Positions 50,573 to 60,261 of a stretch of DNA of 64,000 nucleotides are shown one piece after another. Where the stretch lies: positions 30,087 to 94,086 of the forward strand of contig CAZLDS010000001.1 of NCBI GenBank assembly GCA_964558395.1. Direction: 5' to 3'. The stretch's first letter is position 1, and each line of letters starts with the position of its first letter. The position numbers and the translations under genes were made by a program. The notes below the pieces were generated by a model. The model was not told the origin of the DNA and searched no databases. It saw nothing but the letters and a program-made list of their open reading frames with translations. Origin of the DNA: CSP1-5 sp964558395 (GTDB taxonomy: Bacteria; Methylomirabilota; Methylomirabilia; Methylomirabilales; CSP1-5).

Positions 50573-51611
50573 CTAGGTGGTCTTTAGCTCTATCCAGACT
50601 AGTCTATGATCTGACAAATGGTGTCTCACGTGCTGATTGAACAAGCGAACGGTACTCGTGTGGGACAGGTCACGGCTGATTCGATTCCAGAGGAGCTTGA
50701 AGACCGCATTCTCAAAGTCGAACACGTCGAAATTCAACACCCGGCTTCCAATGGTCCCTGGCGCGAATACCATTTGGTCATAGATTTTGTCGTTCCCGAG
50801 GTTTGAGCCTCCAGTTTTACTGACATACGCGAGCGGGTTCCATCCGAACTTCACTAATGCCGTGTACGTACTGTCCCTTTGAGTCATGGCTGGAACGTTC
50901 ATGTCCCCCAGAAGAATGATATCCTTGTCATAGGTTGAATCTTTGTCCGGCCTGCGATCAGCCCATCGGCTCATTGCGTATATCTCGAGCACGCGGCACG
51001 CATATTTCATCCTTTCCTCCTTTTTCCGTGCGTCCCCAAAGCTTCCGAAATAGAAGTGGACACTCACAAGGGTGAATCGCACTGCGTCGGAGACAAGCGA
51101 ACCGATGAACGGATTTCTATCAAAGGGGCGAAATCGAAGACCACGGAACGTATCGATCCTCTCTATCTTCTGCGCGTCCGCCCACTTCACCTTGACCGTA
51201 AGCTTCGGATACTCGGTATCACGGAGGGCCATTTCACCAAAGAGATTCGCCGGCGAGACCTTGCGCTTGCGATAGACGAAGGCCAGACGTCCCATATTCC
51301 CGGCCGTCTCTGTCGTGATAGAGTCGAAACTGCCGCCCACGTGTCTCAGAACATCAGTGAAATCTTGGAAATCGTCCTTGACCTCCTGAATTGCGATCAG
51401 ATCGAAGCGTCGAAAGATATGGGCTATCAGTTTGCGCGCGCGCGGTTCGCCCCTGCACCCCGAGGTTCGCGATATTCCACGAGGCGAGTAACAGTATCCC
51501 CGGGCGAGACTTGGGCACGCTCCTCTTGGCGAAATGCCTGGATATCGCCGATTTCTTTTCTGCGAGATCAAACCGGTACCTCGGTTCAGGACTCTTGAAC
51601 GAGAGGGCCAC
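50573..51611 (-). pseudogene. Endonuclease/exonuclease/phosphatase family protein with a frameshift
   Basis: GTG 51611, behind GGAGG, opens ALSFKSPEPRYRFDLAEKKS and PGILLLASWNIANLGVQG; the motif SWNIANLG is the first catalytic motif of the EEP superfamily. The frame then ends. One base further on it resumes with EPRARKLIAHIFRRFDLIAI and QEVKDDFQDF (metal Glu), followed by FTLVSVHFYFGSF, IILLGDMNVP, with Asp and Asn of the active site, and SDHRLVWIEL at the end. The break lies at a GGGG run near 51452, so one extra G would explain it. With the fix the protein has about 345 residues. It may be real decay or a sequencing indel. Confidence 0.82.
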
Positions 51612-51753
51612 GATCGTACCTCCGACGGAAGTGGCGCCCTTGTACCCCTATGGGCTCACCCCCTGTCAAGCCCAAAATGGGATTCCAGGGGGAAACGAGC
51701 CCAAGCGATGGAGGCTAAAGAGGCGGCAGGCATTCGGAGGGATGGAGGACCCT

Positions 51754-54700
51754 TTAGTGGATAGCAGCAGAGGTGGGTGGCAGCGGGGATTGTTCTGACC
51801 CCGCAGGACTTGTCAGAGGACTGTCTCCCCGACCCAACAACAGGTAGACACTGGGGACCAGAACCAAAGACACCAGCGTCCCGAACGCGAGACCCGATAC
51901 GATGGTAATCGCCAAGGGTTGGAGGAGTTCCGAGCCATCCCCATAACCGATCGCCAGTGGCAGCATGCCGACCACCGTGGTCAGGGTGGTCATGAGGATT
52001 GGCCGCAGCCGTATGCGGGCAGCTTCCGAGATCGCCTCACGCTTTGACCGGCCGCGCCCGCGCGCGATCTCGATGTACTCCACCAATATGATGGCATTGT
52101 TCACGACGATTCCCGCCAGCATGATCATCCCGAGCCAAACCGGCATCGAGAGGGGTAGCGCGAGCAGCCAAATGGCGATGGCGACGCCGATTACGGCGAA
52201 GGGTACGCTCAACATGATGATCAACGGATTCCGCAGCGATTCGTACTGGACGGCCATCACGACCAGCACGAGGAAAAGTGCCAACCCGATCAACACCCGT
52301 CCGAGCTGTTCTCCTTGCTGCAATGTTTGCGCCGCGCCCCCATCGTAGAGCGCGTATCCTGGCGGCAGCTCGAGGCCGTGCAACCGTTGTGTAATGGCCG
52401 AGTTGACTTCTCCAAGAGTCGCATCCGCAACCGTCGCACTGATCTCGATGATCCGCTGCTGGCGGTCGCGAAGGATGTTGGCCGGCGAATTCACGATCTC
52501 GACCCGGGCCACATCCCCGAGGTACACGGGCCGTCGATTGTCCACCCCCGGGAACAGCAAGATCTCCTCCACGTCACGAGGGCTTGTCATCTCTGTTTGC
52601 GGCAGTCGTACCCGGACATCGTACTGCCGGTCACCGTCGATGTAATCGGTCACGACCAGACCCTGCAGGGCTGCACGGACGGCCCGCCCCACCTCCTCGA
52701 TGTCCAGCCCCAGGGCCGCCGCGCGCTCGCGATCCACCACCACGGACAGCTCCTGCACGATGTCCTCGGACGAATGTTGTACGTTGCGAAGGCCGTTTAC
52801 GGACCGTAGTCGGTCCACGATCCGGTCGCCGATGGCATGTAAGGTGTCCAGATCCGGCCCTTGTACGCGGATACTGATGTCGTCGTCGCCCCGACCCATC
52901 CGGATGCCCCGAATGCCTTCGTTACGCATCTGGACCCGCAAGCCCGGCAGTTGCATGGCTCGGATCTTCTGATCCATGCGAGCCGCCCACTCGGCACTCG
53001 TCACGTCTCGCCGGGAAGCCGGGATCAGCTGCAGGTAAATGCGAGCGCGGTTGGTCCGTTCGTATTGAGACCGCCCGAAGACGAATCCCCCCACCTGCGA
53101 GAAGGCCGTGACCACCTCCGGTTGACCGAGAAACAGGGCCTCGAGTCGCTGAACAGTGTGATCCATCTCCTCAAGGCTGATGCCGGCGTCAGCCACCATG
53201 CGCGCGGAGACCCTTCCGTCATCCATGTCCGGAAGAAACACCTGTCTGTCAGTGTCGAATGCGTGGATGGAGAGAGCGAGCGCCACGAGGAATGGTACCG
53301 GAACTAGCCACGGCACCTTCAGACTCCGGAGGACTGCGGCGGCATAGGTATTTTGGACAACGGCCATGCCGGCGTCGATCGTCCGGCGCAGCCAGCCGGA
53401 TTCTGTCACCGGAACCCGCGCACCCAAGGCGGGCACCACAGTCAACGCAACCACAAGAGATGCGAAGATGGCCGCTGAAATCGTCACGATCAGCTCGCGA
53501 AAGAGGAGTCCGATCAACCCCCCGATGAACAAAAAGGGGAGAACCGCCGCCAAGTTCGTGGACGTGGAGGCCACGATCGCGCTGTTCACTTCGGCGGCGG
53601 CATCGCTCGACGCCTGGGCGGATGATTTGCCCATACGCTGATGCCGATAGATGTTCTCCAGCATGACGATGGTATTGTCGACCAGCATGCCGACGCCGAG
53701 GGCAAGACCGCCCAGGGTCATGATGTTCAACGTGAGCCCTGTCACCGCCATCAGTATCAGCGCGACCATAATGGCAATCGGAATTCCGGTGCCGATGATC
53801 AGGGTGCGGCGCAGATCACCCAAAAACAGGTAGATGACGATCATGGCGAGAAGAGCGCCGCTCGCCGCCGCCGTGGTGGCGTTGGCGAGCGATTGGCGAA
53901 CGTAGATCGACTGATCGGAAACACCCTCGATCTCCACGTCCTGCGGAACGAGCCTTTGCCCGCTTAGCCAGTCGAGTTGCCGCTTGACCGCGTCGACGAC
54001 TTCAACGGTGTTGGCCTGCGGTTGCTTCTGAATCGAGACCTTCACGCCGGGAGTGCCGTTGAGCCGGATCCGCAGCTTCTCATCCTGAAGAGCATCGATG
54101 ACCTCGGCGACATCCCGGACACGCACGAGGGCAGTGCCGGTACCGCCCTCGATGGGCAGGCGTGCGATTTCCTCGATACTGGTGAATCGTCCCGCTGTCC
54201 GACTGTTGATCTCTTGTCTCGCCATCCGCAGCGGTCCGCCGGCCGTCTCGAGATTACCCCGCTGTAGGGTGGACACGAGGTCGTCGAGGGTCAGCCCGTG
54301 TCCCGCGAGGCGCTGCTGGTCGGGCAGGACCTGTACCTCCCGAATGGGGGCCCCGCCGACCTCGACGGCCGCCACACCCGGAAGATTCAGGAACCACTTG
54401 GCGAACACATAGTCAATCCAGTCCCGCAGGTCGGCCGGTTTGCGCAACCGGCTGGTGACAACAAGCTCCATCACCGGGATCTGTGATGGATCGCGTTTGT
54501 AGATGATCGGCGGGTCGATCGTATCAGGGAGGAAACGCTTGGCACGGTCAAGGCGGCTGCTCGCATCGCGCAGGGCCACGTCGATATCCTTTCCATACTC
54601 GAACGTCAGATCGACTTCACTTCGGCCCTCGCTGGTGCGCGACTGGACGCTGATCGCGTCCTCGGTAATCGCGAGTTGCTCTTCGAGTTGACGCGTAATC

Positions 54701-54915
54701 CGATCCTCCATGATATTGCCCGGCACACCGGGGTCAAGAATGCGGACGCGAACCTCAGGGTAGATGATGTGCGGGAGGAGGTCCACGATGAGACGGTCCA
54801 AGGCGAACACACCGATCACCATCACCGCCAGGGCCACCATAACGACGCCGACGGGATGTCGAGTCGACCACGCAGCCAAGCCGCCGCGCTTCTCGCTCAC
54901 ACTCTCTTTAGTCAT
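51754..54915 (-). CDS. RND family efflux transporter permease
   Basis: ATG 54915 (MTKESVSEKRGG) gives 1053 residues, the usual RND length. The first membrane segment (HPVGVVMVALAVMVIGVFAL), large periplasmic loops, and the membrane blocks at about 330-510 and 860-1030 are present. The proton-relay motif in segment 4 reads GMLVDNTIVMLENI, so one of the paired Asp of AcrB is an Asn here, as in many HAE-like pumps. Other blocks: ALILMAVTGLTLNIMTLGG and PLIIMLSVPFAVIGVAIAIW. It should pump lipophilic compounds or metals out with the adaptor encoded upstream; an outer membrane TolC is not in the window. Confidence 0.95.
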   Translation of the reverse strand: MTKESVSEKRGGLAAWSTRHPVGVVMVALAVMVIGVFALDRLIVDLLPHIIYPEVRVRILDPGVPGNIMEDRITRQLEEQLAITEDAISVQSRTSEGRSEVDLTFEYGKDIDVALRDASSRLDRAKRFLPDTIDPPIIYKRDPSQIPVMELVVTSRLRKPADLRDWIDYVFAKWFLNLPGVAAVEVGGAPIREVQVLPDQQRLAGHGLTLDDLVSTLQRGNLETAGGPLRMARQEINSRTAGRFTSIEEIARLPIEGGTGTALVRVRDVAEVIDALQDEKLRIRLNGTPGVKVSIQKQPQANTVEVVDAVKRQLDWLSGQRLVPQDVEIEGVSDQSIYVRQSLANATTAAASGALLAMIVIYLFLGDLRRTLIIGTGIPIAIMVALILMAVTGLTLNIMTLGGLALGVGMLVDNTIVMLENIYRHQRMGKSSAQASSDAAAEVNSAIVASTSTNLAAVLPFLFIGGLIGLLFRELIVTISAAIFASLVVALTVVPALGARVPVTESGWLRRTIDAGMAVVQNTYAAAVLRSLKVPWLVPVPFLVALALSIHAFDTDRQVFLPDMDDGRVSARMVADAGISLEEMDHTVQRLEALFLGQPEVVTAFSQVGGFVFGRSQYERTNRARIYLQLIPASRRDVTSAEWAARMDQKIRAMQLPGLRVQMRNEGIRGIRMGRGDDDISIRVQGPDLDTLHAIGDRIVDRLRSVNGLRNVQHSSEDIVQELSVVVDRERAAALGLDIEEVGRAVRAALQGLVVTDYIDGDRQYDVRVRLPQTEMTSPRDVEEILLFPGVDNRRPVYLGDVARVEIVNSPANILRDRQQRIIEISATVADATLGEVNSAITQRLHGLELPPGYALYDGGAAQTLQQGEQLGRVLIGLALFLVLVVMAVQYESLRNPLIIMLSVPFAVIGVAIAIWLLALPLSMPVWLGMIMLAGIVVNNAIILVEYIEIARGRGRSKREAISEAARIRLRPILMTTLTTVVGMLPLAIGYGDGSELLQPLAITIVSGLAFGTLVSLVLVPSVYLLLGRGDSPLTSPAGSEQSPLPPTSAAIH

Positions 54916-54973
54916 CGCGGCGCACTCCGGTCGGAAAGCCGGCGGGGACACGCATTGTGGAGTACCGCTCGGT

Positions 54974-56128
54974 TCACGACCCCTCCTGTCCGATGGTGGG
55001 AGGGCCTGTCGGTACCGGTCCCCGGTTGCCTTTCCCCGATGCGTTGACGATCTTCACCTGTTTGCCTTCGTTCAGGCCGAGGAATCCTTTCACCACCACC
55101 AGGTCTCCAAGCTCTAATCCCTCGAGCACTTCCACCCTGTCGGCGAGGCGCTGGCCGCTGCGCACCGGAACTCGGTGCACGACCCGATCGTCATCAATGC
55201 GGTAGACAAACTCGCCGTCGCGATCGCGCCGAAGCGCGGCAAAGGGAATCACCATTCGGTCCAGGGCCTTGGTGCTGAACGTGACGCGAGCGAACTGGCC
55301 TGCCCGGGCACCTTCGGGCACGGGCCTCAGTTCGATTTCAACCCGCCCCTGACGCGTACGGGGGTCCAACTCCGGATGGATCCTCACCACCTGTCCCGGA
55401 AACTCGGTGCTCCCGAGCGCATCGATGCGCACGCGGACTGTGTCGCCCACCCCAATATGCGATAAGAGTATTTCGGAGACCGAAAGATCGGTGAGCAAGG
55501 AGCTGGGGTCCGCCAGGGTTAACGCGTGCGTGTTACGCACCAAGAAGTCACCGGGCTCCACGAGTCGCGCGGTCACGACGCCGGAGAACGGCGCCGCGAC
55601 CTTGGTGTAGCCGATCCGTGTCTCGAGAAGACGCTCCTCGGCCTTGGCAACCTCGAACGCGGTCTTTGCGCGCAGATACTCGTTCTCCGATAATACCTTT
55701 TCATCAAGCAGCTGCCGAAATCGCTTCATATTGGTTTCGGCCTCGCGTCGCACCGCCTTGGCCTTGTCTAACTGGGCAATCAAAAGCGTGGCGTCAAGCT
55801 CGAGTACGATGTCGCCGACGTTGACCCGGTCCCCCTCGTAGAAAGGAAGGCGGGTCACGCGTCCCTCCTCCTGGTTATAGATCCGCACGGTCTGGTGGTG
55901 ACGCAGCGACCCGGTGTACACACTGCTCATCCGCAAGGTCTCTTCGACCACAGCGGCGGACTCGACTAGATGGGCGGGGGCGTGTTTGTTCTCCGCCGAC
56001 TGCGAATTGGAAACGCTCGCGGCATCTTGCGTGCACCCGCTCATACTGAGGACGAACGCAGTCAGCAACGCAAAGTGCTTTAATCCCCACGGCTCGTGAA
56101 CGCGCTGTCGGACCTGTTCGAACATCAC
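54974..56128 (-). CDS. RND periplasmic adaptor (membrane fusion protein), lipoprotein
   Basis: The 384-residue protein has a lipoprotein signal (lipobox SMSGC, Cys near 32), the barrel-sandwich hybrid with RVTRLPFYEGDRVNVGDIVL, a helical hairpin (LIAQLDKAKAVRREAETNMK and LLDEKVLSENEYLRAKTAFE), the return strand GYTKVAAPFSGVVTARLVEP, a beta-barrel and the membrane-proximal domain (EFVYRIDDDRVVHRVPVRSG). It bridges the RND pump to the outer membrane channel. The RND gene follows 59 bases downstream, so both are in one operon. Confidence 0.94.
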   Translation of the reverse strand: MMFEQVRQRVHEPWGLKHFALLTAFVLSMSGCTQDAASVSNSQSAENKHAPAHLVESAAVVEETLRMSSVYTGSLRHHQTVRIYNQEEGRVTRLPFYEGDRVNVGDIVLELDATLLIAQLDKAKAVRREAETNMKRFRQLLDEKVLSENEYLRAKTAFEVAKAEERLLETRIGYTKVAAPFSGVVTARLVEPGDFLVRNTHALTLADPSSLLTDLSVSEILLSHIGVGDTVRVRIDALGSTEFPGQVVRIHPELDPRTRQGRVEIELRPVPEGARAGQFARVTFSTKALDRMVIPFAALRRDRDGEFVYRIDDDRVVHRVPVRSGQRLADRVEVLEGLELGDLVVVKGFLGLNEGKQVKIVNASGKGNRGPVPTGPPTIGQEGS

Positions 56129-56451
56129 GGTTTCAAGCCCAACCTTTCACGGAGGAACCCCCCGGACCGCTATTTTATCATTTCCACATCGTCGCACGCC
56201 TCGAAAAGTCGGAAATCCTCTAAGTGCCTTATTTTATTGATCAAAGCAGCCTAGTTCCAAAAACAAAACGCCCTCGCGGGCCGACCTCCGTCCGCGAAGG
56301 CGTCGGGATTTTCTACTCCCCCATCGATTGGGCCTGCGGGGCGACCGGAATTATAATTACCCGGGTTTCATTGCGAGGGCGCCACCATCTACAGGGACTT
56401 GGCGGGGCCGGCGACGGGGAGGATCGGATCGTTCGTTCCCCTGCCTGATTT
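56129..56451. other. 323-base region, no gene; hairpin repeat D
   Basis: It contains hairpin copy D at 56265-56312 (CGCCCTCGCGG paired with CCGCGAAGGCG, A-run on the plus side) and an AT-rich stretch at 56160-56260. No plausible coding frame. Confidence 0.5.
56265..56312 (-). repeat. Terminator-like hairpin repeat, copy D
   Basis: CGCCCTCGCGG (56269-56279) pairs with CCGCGAAGGCG (56292-56302), one C-A mismatch. AAAA precedes on the plus strand (T-run on minus) and TTTT occurs after the right arm, so it could act in both directions. It lacks the GTGCAAAGCG tail. Confidence 0.65.
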
Positions 56452-56640
56452 CTAGGCGACCTTCTCCCAGTAATCTATGAACAGGTCTTTTCCCGTTGCC
56501 TTGAGTTTGGCCCCGTCAAATTCCACGGCGATGGAGAGCGCCTTCTCGAAGGACTGCGGCAGAGCAAACTTAATGCGTCCCCCGTCGAAGGACCGGGGAC
56601 TTCGCGGTGGTGTTTGACAGATCGTAGCTGGAGGTACCGC
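56452..56640 (-). pseudogene. C-terminal remnant of an unknown small protein
   Basis: The frame ending at TAG 56452-56454 reads GRIKFALPQSFEKALSIAVE, then FDGAKLKATGKDLFIDYWEK, a compact alpha/beta end. Upstream, in a different frame, SYDLSNTTAKSPVL continues it. The join to the phosphoesterase remnant lies somewhere near 56630. No family recognised. Confidence 0.45.
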
Positions 56641-56990
56641 CCGTGTCTGTGAAACTCGGCCTCGAGTTCAAGCGTGTTTCGGTAGCTACGAATCACCGGA
56701 CTTGGCCGACACTCCTACAGCTCCTCCACATCTCCCAGCGCGACCAGCGTGTAACCAGCCTCGAGGTAGTAGCCTAGCGCCGCATTATAGGCTCGTTCAC
56801 AACCACGGAAATCATCCGCACCATCGCGCGTTCCTTTATGCTGATCTGAGAAGATCACGATTCGGGCCAGCTCTAGATCAATGTCGCGCTCCTCCGTTCT
56901 TTCGTCGTCGTAGGCCTCCTGTAAGCCCTTCACCACATCTCCCCGGTGTTTCATCTCCCCTTCAGTAAGGGTCCCTGCCTCGTCCTGCAT
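56620..56990 (-). pseudogene. Metallophosphoesterase N-terminal remnant with an in-frame TAG
   Basis: From ATG 56990 the frame contains ARIVIFSDQHKGTRDGADDF, with the metal motif DxH, and AALGYYLEAGYTLVALGDVE with the GDxxE motif. A TAG at 56715-56717 replaces the Trp expected after GDVEEL, and the same frame goes on with RSYRNTLELEAEFHRHGRYL, as in intact relatives. The GNHD and later histidine motifs are missing, and the sequence passes into an unrelated fragment. It is therefore truncated as well as interrupted. Confidence 0.78.
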
Positions 56991-57250
56991 AAACGCCCCC
57001 TGGTCTTTAATCCGCTTTGTTCCCGAATCAGCTCCGGGACAGGCCCAGCGGGCCGCCCGGCGTCCCCAAAAACTAGCCTATCCCCTTTTGTTTCTTCACC
57101 GGTACCTGAATGTGTTTGGGAAAAATCAGCAATACGTCCTCGGAATCAACATGGTTTTTAGCGGGAATCAAGAAGAGCCGGGAAAGGATGAGATACGATC
57201 CGTTGATCCGTACATTGGAGGTGTAACGTCCCCAATCGGTCCGGTGCAGG

Positions 57251-57547
57251 CTAGCCGCCGGCTATGGCCCCTACAACCAGAAATGGCTCAGTCCCCTTCG
57301 CGACGGGTTTGGGCAGAGGCGTATCCGGCTGCTCATGGGACAGATCTTCTCCGCAGGCGAAGAACCGCAAGAACGGTCGGCGCTGTTGCGTCACGTGGTC
57401 ACGGATCGTCCCGCGCAGCATCGGATAGCGCGCCTCGAGCGCGTCTAGCACCGAGCGTTGGGTCACCGGACCGGCAACCTCGAGCTGTACCTCTCTGCCG
57501 ACCCGCGCCAGCGTCCGCAGATGATGCGGGAGCACCACGCGGATCAT
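57251..57547 (-). CDS. MoaD/ThiS-like small beta-grasp protein
   Basis: ATG 57547 overlaps the stop of the BNR gene (ATGA); the open frame continues 20 codons upstream inside that gene. The 98-residue protein is a beta-grasp sulfur-carrier-like domain: MIRVVLPHHLRTLARVGREV, VTQRSVLDALEARYPMLRG, and a C-terminus ending VGAIAGG. The final Gly-Gly is the motif that in MoaD and ThiS is adenylated and thiocarboxylated. No moeB- or thiF-like gene is nearby. It is the last gene of a long minus-strand operon. Confidence 0.8.
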   Translation of the reverse strand: MIRVVLPHHLRTLARVGREVQLEVAGPVTQRSVLDALEARYPMLRGTIRDHVTQQRRPFLRFFACGEDLSHEQPDTPLPKPVAKGTEPFLVVGAIAGG

Positions 57548-58731
57548 GGCAACGTCTGGACCTCGACGGACAGGACGGCCGGAAGATCCCGGACGATGGG
57601 CGCCCATGTGTCGCCGCTATCGGCCGATGCGTACACCTGGCCGCCGGTGGTGCCGAAGTACACGCCGCACGTATCGAGCGAGTCAACGGCCATCGCGTCG
57701 CGCAGAACATTCACGTAACAGTCACGTTGTGGCAGTCCTTCCGTGAGCGGTTCCCACCCGTTTCCTCCCGTCCGGCTGCGGTACACGCGCAGCTTTCCCT
57801 CGGGCGGGAAATGTTCGGAGTCGCTCTTGATGGGGACGACGTAGATGGTGTCCGGCTCGTGCGCGTGCACGTCGATCGGAAACCCGAAGTCTGTCGGCAG
57901 ATTCCCGCTGACCTCATGCCACGACTCGCCGGCGTCGTCGCTGCGCATGACGTCCCAGTGCTTCTGCATGAACAGCACGCTCGGGCTCGACGCGTGCATC
58001 GCGATGCGGTGGACGCAGTGGCCCACCTCGGCGTTCGGGTCGGGGATGTATTCGGACTTCAGCCCACGGTTGATCGGCCGCCACGTCCTGCCGGCGTCGT
58101 CGGTCCGGAAGGCGCCCGCCGCCGAGATGGCGATGAAAATTCGATTAGGATTGCTCCGATCCAGCAGGATCGTGTGCAGGCACATACCACCGGCACCGGG
58201 CTGCCACCGTGGCCCCGAGCCATGGCCGCGCAGTCCCGGAAGCTCCTGCCACGTCCGGCCGCCGTCGGTCGTGCGAAACAGAGCGGCGTCTTCGACCCCG
58301 GCGTAGACGGTATCCGGATCGGTCAGCGATGGCTCGAGATGCCACACGCGCTTGAACTCCCAGGGGTGTTGCGTGCCGTCGTACCACTGGTGCGTGGTGA
58401 GCGGTTTGCCGGTTTCGGCAGACGTGTCGTACACGAACTTGTTGCTCTCGCCTTTGGGCATGGCATCCGGGGTGGTAGTCGGTTCGCCGGGGGGTGTCCC
58501 AGGTTGGTGCCATGTCTTGCCACCATCATCAGAGCGCTGGATGATCTGCCCAAACCACCCGCTGGACTGCGACGCGTAAATCCGATTCGGATCCACAGTC
58601 GAGCCTTTCATGTGGTAAATTTCCCAGCCCGCGAAGTGCGGCCCGCTGACGTTCCACCGCTGGCGCTTGCCGTCCGATGTCAAGACGAACGCTCCCTTGC
58701 GCGTTCCAACCAATACCCGTACCCCGCTCAT
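57544..58731 (-). CDS. BNR/Asp-box beta-propeller protein (sialidase-like fold)
   Basis: The 395-residue protein has at least five Asp-box motifs (SDDGGKTWHQ, TTDGGRTWQE, TDDAGRTWRP, SDDAGESWHE and SADSGDTWAP), each marking a blade of a beta-propeller. There is no signal peptide and no sialidase active-site Arg triad, so it is probably not a sialidase; relatives are annotated as exo-alpha-sialidase or glycosyl hydrolase from the repeats alone. It overlaps the DUF427 stop (ATGA) upstream and the MoaD/ThiS-like start downstream. Confidence 0.87.
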   Translation of the reverse strand: MSGVRVLVGTRKGAFVLTSDGKRQRWNVSGPHFAGWEIYHMKGSTVDPNRIYASQSSGWFGQIIQRSDDGGKTWHQPGTPPGEPTTTPDAMPKGESNKFVYDTSAETGKPLTTHQWYDGTQHPWEFKRVWHLEPSLTDPDTVYAGVEDAALFRTTDGGRTWQELPGLRGHGSGPRWQPGAGGMCLHTILLDRSNPNRIFIAISAAGAFRTDDAGRTWRPINRGLKSEYIPDPNAEVGHCVHRIAMHASSPSVLFMQKHWDVMRSDDAGESWHEVSGNLPTDFGFPIDVHAHEPDTIYVVPIKSDSEHFPPEGKLRVYRSRTGGNGWEPLTEGLPQRDCYVNVLRDAMAVDSLDTCGVYFGTTGGQVYASADSGDTWAPIVRDLPAVLSVEVQTLP

Positions 58732-59132
58732 CCCTCACTCCTCTCCGAACTTTTGGGTGCTTGCGCGATCGTGATCGAATCGACCTTGTCGGGATAAAAG
58801 GCGAGAAGCCCCTTGATCACGCGCATCTCGTCGTAGGGCTCCTCATAGGACCAGACTGCGTTCTCCGCTCCGTTCTTCAGGGAGTAGTACGACGCCGTCC
58901 CCTTGAACGGGCAGTAAGTCTGATGGCTCGACCGGACGAGCCGATCCATCTTCACGTCCTTGCGCGGGAGGTAGTAGACGACTGGGTAGTCGCCTTCCTT
59001 CATCTCAACCGCGTCGCGGCTGTCAGCGATCACCTCGGCGTTGAACTGCACCTGGATGCGCATCCCTGCGGGCTTCGTGGCGATGCGATGGTCCGGGCGT
59101 TCCTTGAATCCTGGCGCGCTTTTGGCACTCAT
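58728..59132 (-). CDS. DUF427 family protein
   Basis: ATG 59132 gives 134 residues. The DUF427 fold is shown by IQVQFNAEVIADSRDAVEMK, YYLPRKDVKMDRLVRSSHQT, YCPFKGTASYYSL and ENAVWSYEEPYDEMRVIKG. The family is a small cytoplasmic beta protein without a known reaction. It overlaps the BNR gene by four bases and sits in the operon downstream of the ECF42-type sigma gene. Confidence 0.88.
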   Translation of the reverse strand: MSAKSAPGFKERPDHRIATKPAGMRIQVQFNAEVIADSRDAVEMKEGDYPVVYYLPRKDVKMDRLVRSSHQTYCPFKGTASYYSLKNGAENAVWSYEEPYDEMRVIKGLLAFYPDKVDSITIAQAPKSSERSEG

Positions 59133-59177
59133 GACTTCGGCCCCCACAATCCCATCATGCGTCCCTCAGGACCCGCG

Positions 59178-59657
59178 CTATTGCTTCGCCATTTGCGCGA
59201 AGAAAGCCTCCGCGCCTTTTTGGATCTCGTCATTCGTCAGGTCTTGCTTATGCGTGGCGATCATCCACAAGTAACCGAACGGATCTTTGATCTGCCCCAC
59301 CCGGTCTCCCCAAAACATATCGGCCACCGGCATTGTCGCCGCGGCCCCGGCCCCAACGGCCTGGGTGAAGGCGGCATCCACGTTCGCCACGTAGAGGTAG
59401 AGGCTGATCGGAGAGCCCCCCAGCGCTTCGGCGCTCTTGCCGCAGTTCTCCGCGCCGGGATTTTCGTCGCCCATCATAACGATCGAATCGCCGATCTGGA
59501 GCGTGGCGTGCATGATGCCTTGCCCGCTCGGATGCGGCAAGAGATCTACCACTTTCGCGCTGAAGGCGTTTTTGTAGAATTCGATCGCTTTCTTCGCATC
59601 TTTGAACGTGAAGCTCGGTGTGACTGTGTGATACCCATTTGGAATTGGGTTCGCCAT
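59178..59657 (-). CDS. VOC superfamily (PhnB-like glyoxalase/bleomycin resistance) protein
   Basis: The 159-residue protein has the VOC beta-alpha-beta repeats: HTVTPSFTFKDAKKAIEFYK, HPSGQGIMHATLQIGDSIVM, LYLYVANVDAAFTQAVGAGA and DRVGQIKDPFGYLWMIATHK. The metal-binding residues are less clear. An AGGGAGGAG SD precedes the ATG. In ECF42-linked operons such genes are common partners, usually without a known substrate. Confidence 0.87.
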   Translation of the reverse strand: MANPIPNGYHTVTPSFTFKDAKKAIEFYKNAFSAKVVDLLPHPSGQGIMHATLQIGDSIVMMGDENPGAENCGKSAEALGGSPISLYLYVANVDAAFTQAVGAGAAATMPVADMFWGDRVGQIKDPFGYLWMIATHKQDLTNDEIQKGAEAFFAQMAKQ

Positions 59658-59716
59658 GACTTTTCTCCTCCCTGATTACGGGTGTGTTACCGCAACACGT
59701 ATTTCTCTTTCCCCCA

Positions 59717-60208
59717 TTATCCTTGCTCGTGCGCCTGCCGTAAACCCCTTATGTCGAGTTTCTTCATTTGCAACAATGCCTTCATAACTCCTTCAGATTT
59801 CTTCGGGTCCTTGTCTTGCAACATCTCAGCTAAGACCGTGGGAACGATCTGCCATGATACCCCATATTTGTCTTTGAGCCAGCCGCATTGTTGTGCCTTT
59901 ACATCACCACCTTCGGACAGTTTCTCCCAATAATAGTCAATTTCTTCTTGAGACCCGCAAGTGACTTGGAACGATATGGCCTCATTGAATGTGAACATCG
60001 GACCGCCGTTGAGTGCCGTAAACGTCTGCCCGTCGAGTTCAAATTCTATAGTCATGACGGTTCCCGCCGCTTTTCCATGGATTTGATATCCCGCTTCTGC
60101 ATACCGCGATATTTTCCCGATTTGTGAGTTCTTAAAAACGGAGATATAGAAATTCGCCGCCTCCTCGGCGTTACTGTCGAACCACAAGCATGGGGTAATC
60201 TTTTGCAT
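59717..60208 (-). CDS. VOC superfamily protein (PhnB / 3-demethylubiquinone methyltransferase-like domain)
   Basis: ATG 60208 (MQKITPCLWFDSNAEEAANF) is behind AAAGGAAAC. The 163-residue protein has the PhnB pattern FYISVFKNSQIGKISRYAEA, AGTVMTIEFELDGQTFTALN and AQQCGWLKDKYGVSWQIVPT. The name 3-demethylubiquinone-9 3-methyltransferase-like is often attached to this fold, but no methyltransferase motif is present. It lies in the ECF42 operon. Confidence 0.87.
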   Translation of the reverse strand: MQKITPCLWFDSNAEEAANFYISVFKNSQIGKISRYAEAGYQIHGKAAGTVMTIEFELDGQTFTALNGGPMFTFNEAISFQVTCGSQEEIDYYWEKLSEGGDVKAQQCGWLKDKYGVSWQIVPTVLAEMLQDKDPKKSEGVMKALLQMKKLDIRGLRQAHEQG

Positions 60209-60261
60209 ATAGTTTCCTTTCAATTATTTTTGTTGTAAACGTCGCCGCGAATCATTTCTAA

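Noticed and set aside
57088..58797. A 569-codon open frame on the plus strand
   Set aside because: It lies opposite the Asp-box propeller gene and its neighbour. Its composition (Arg-, Pro-, Ala-rich, no domain) is that of an antisense frame in GC-rich DNA.
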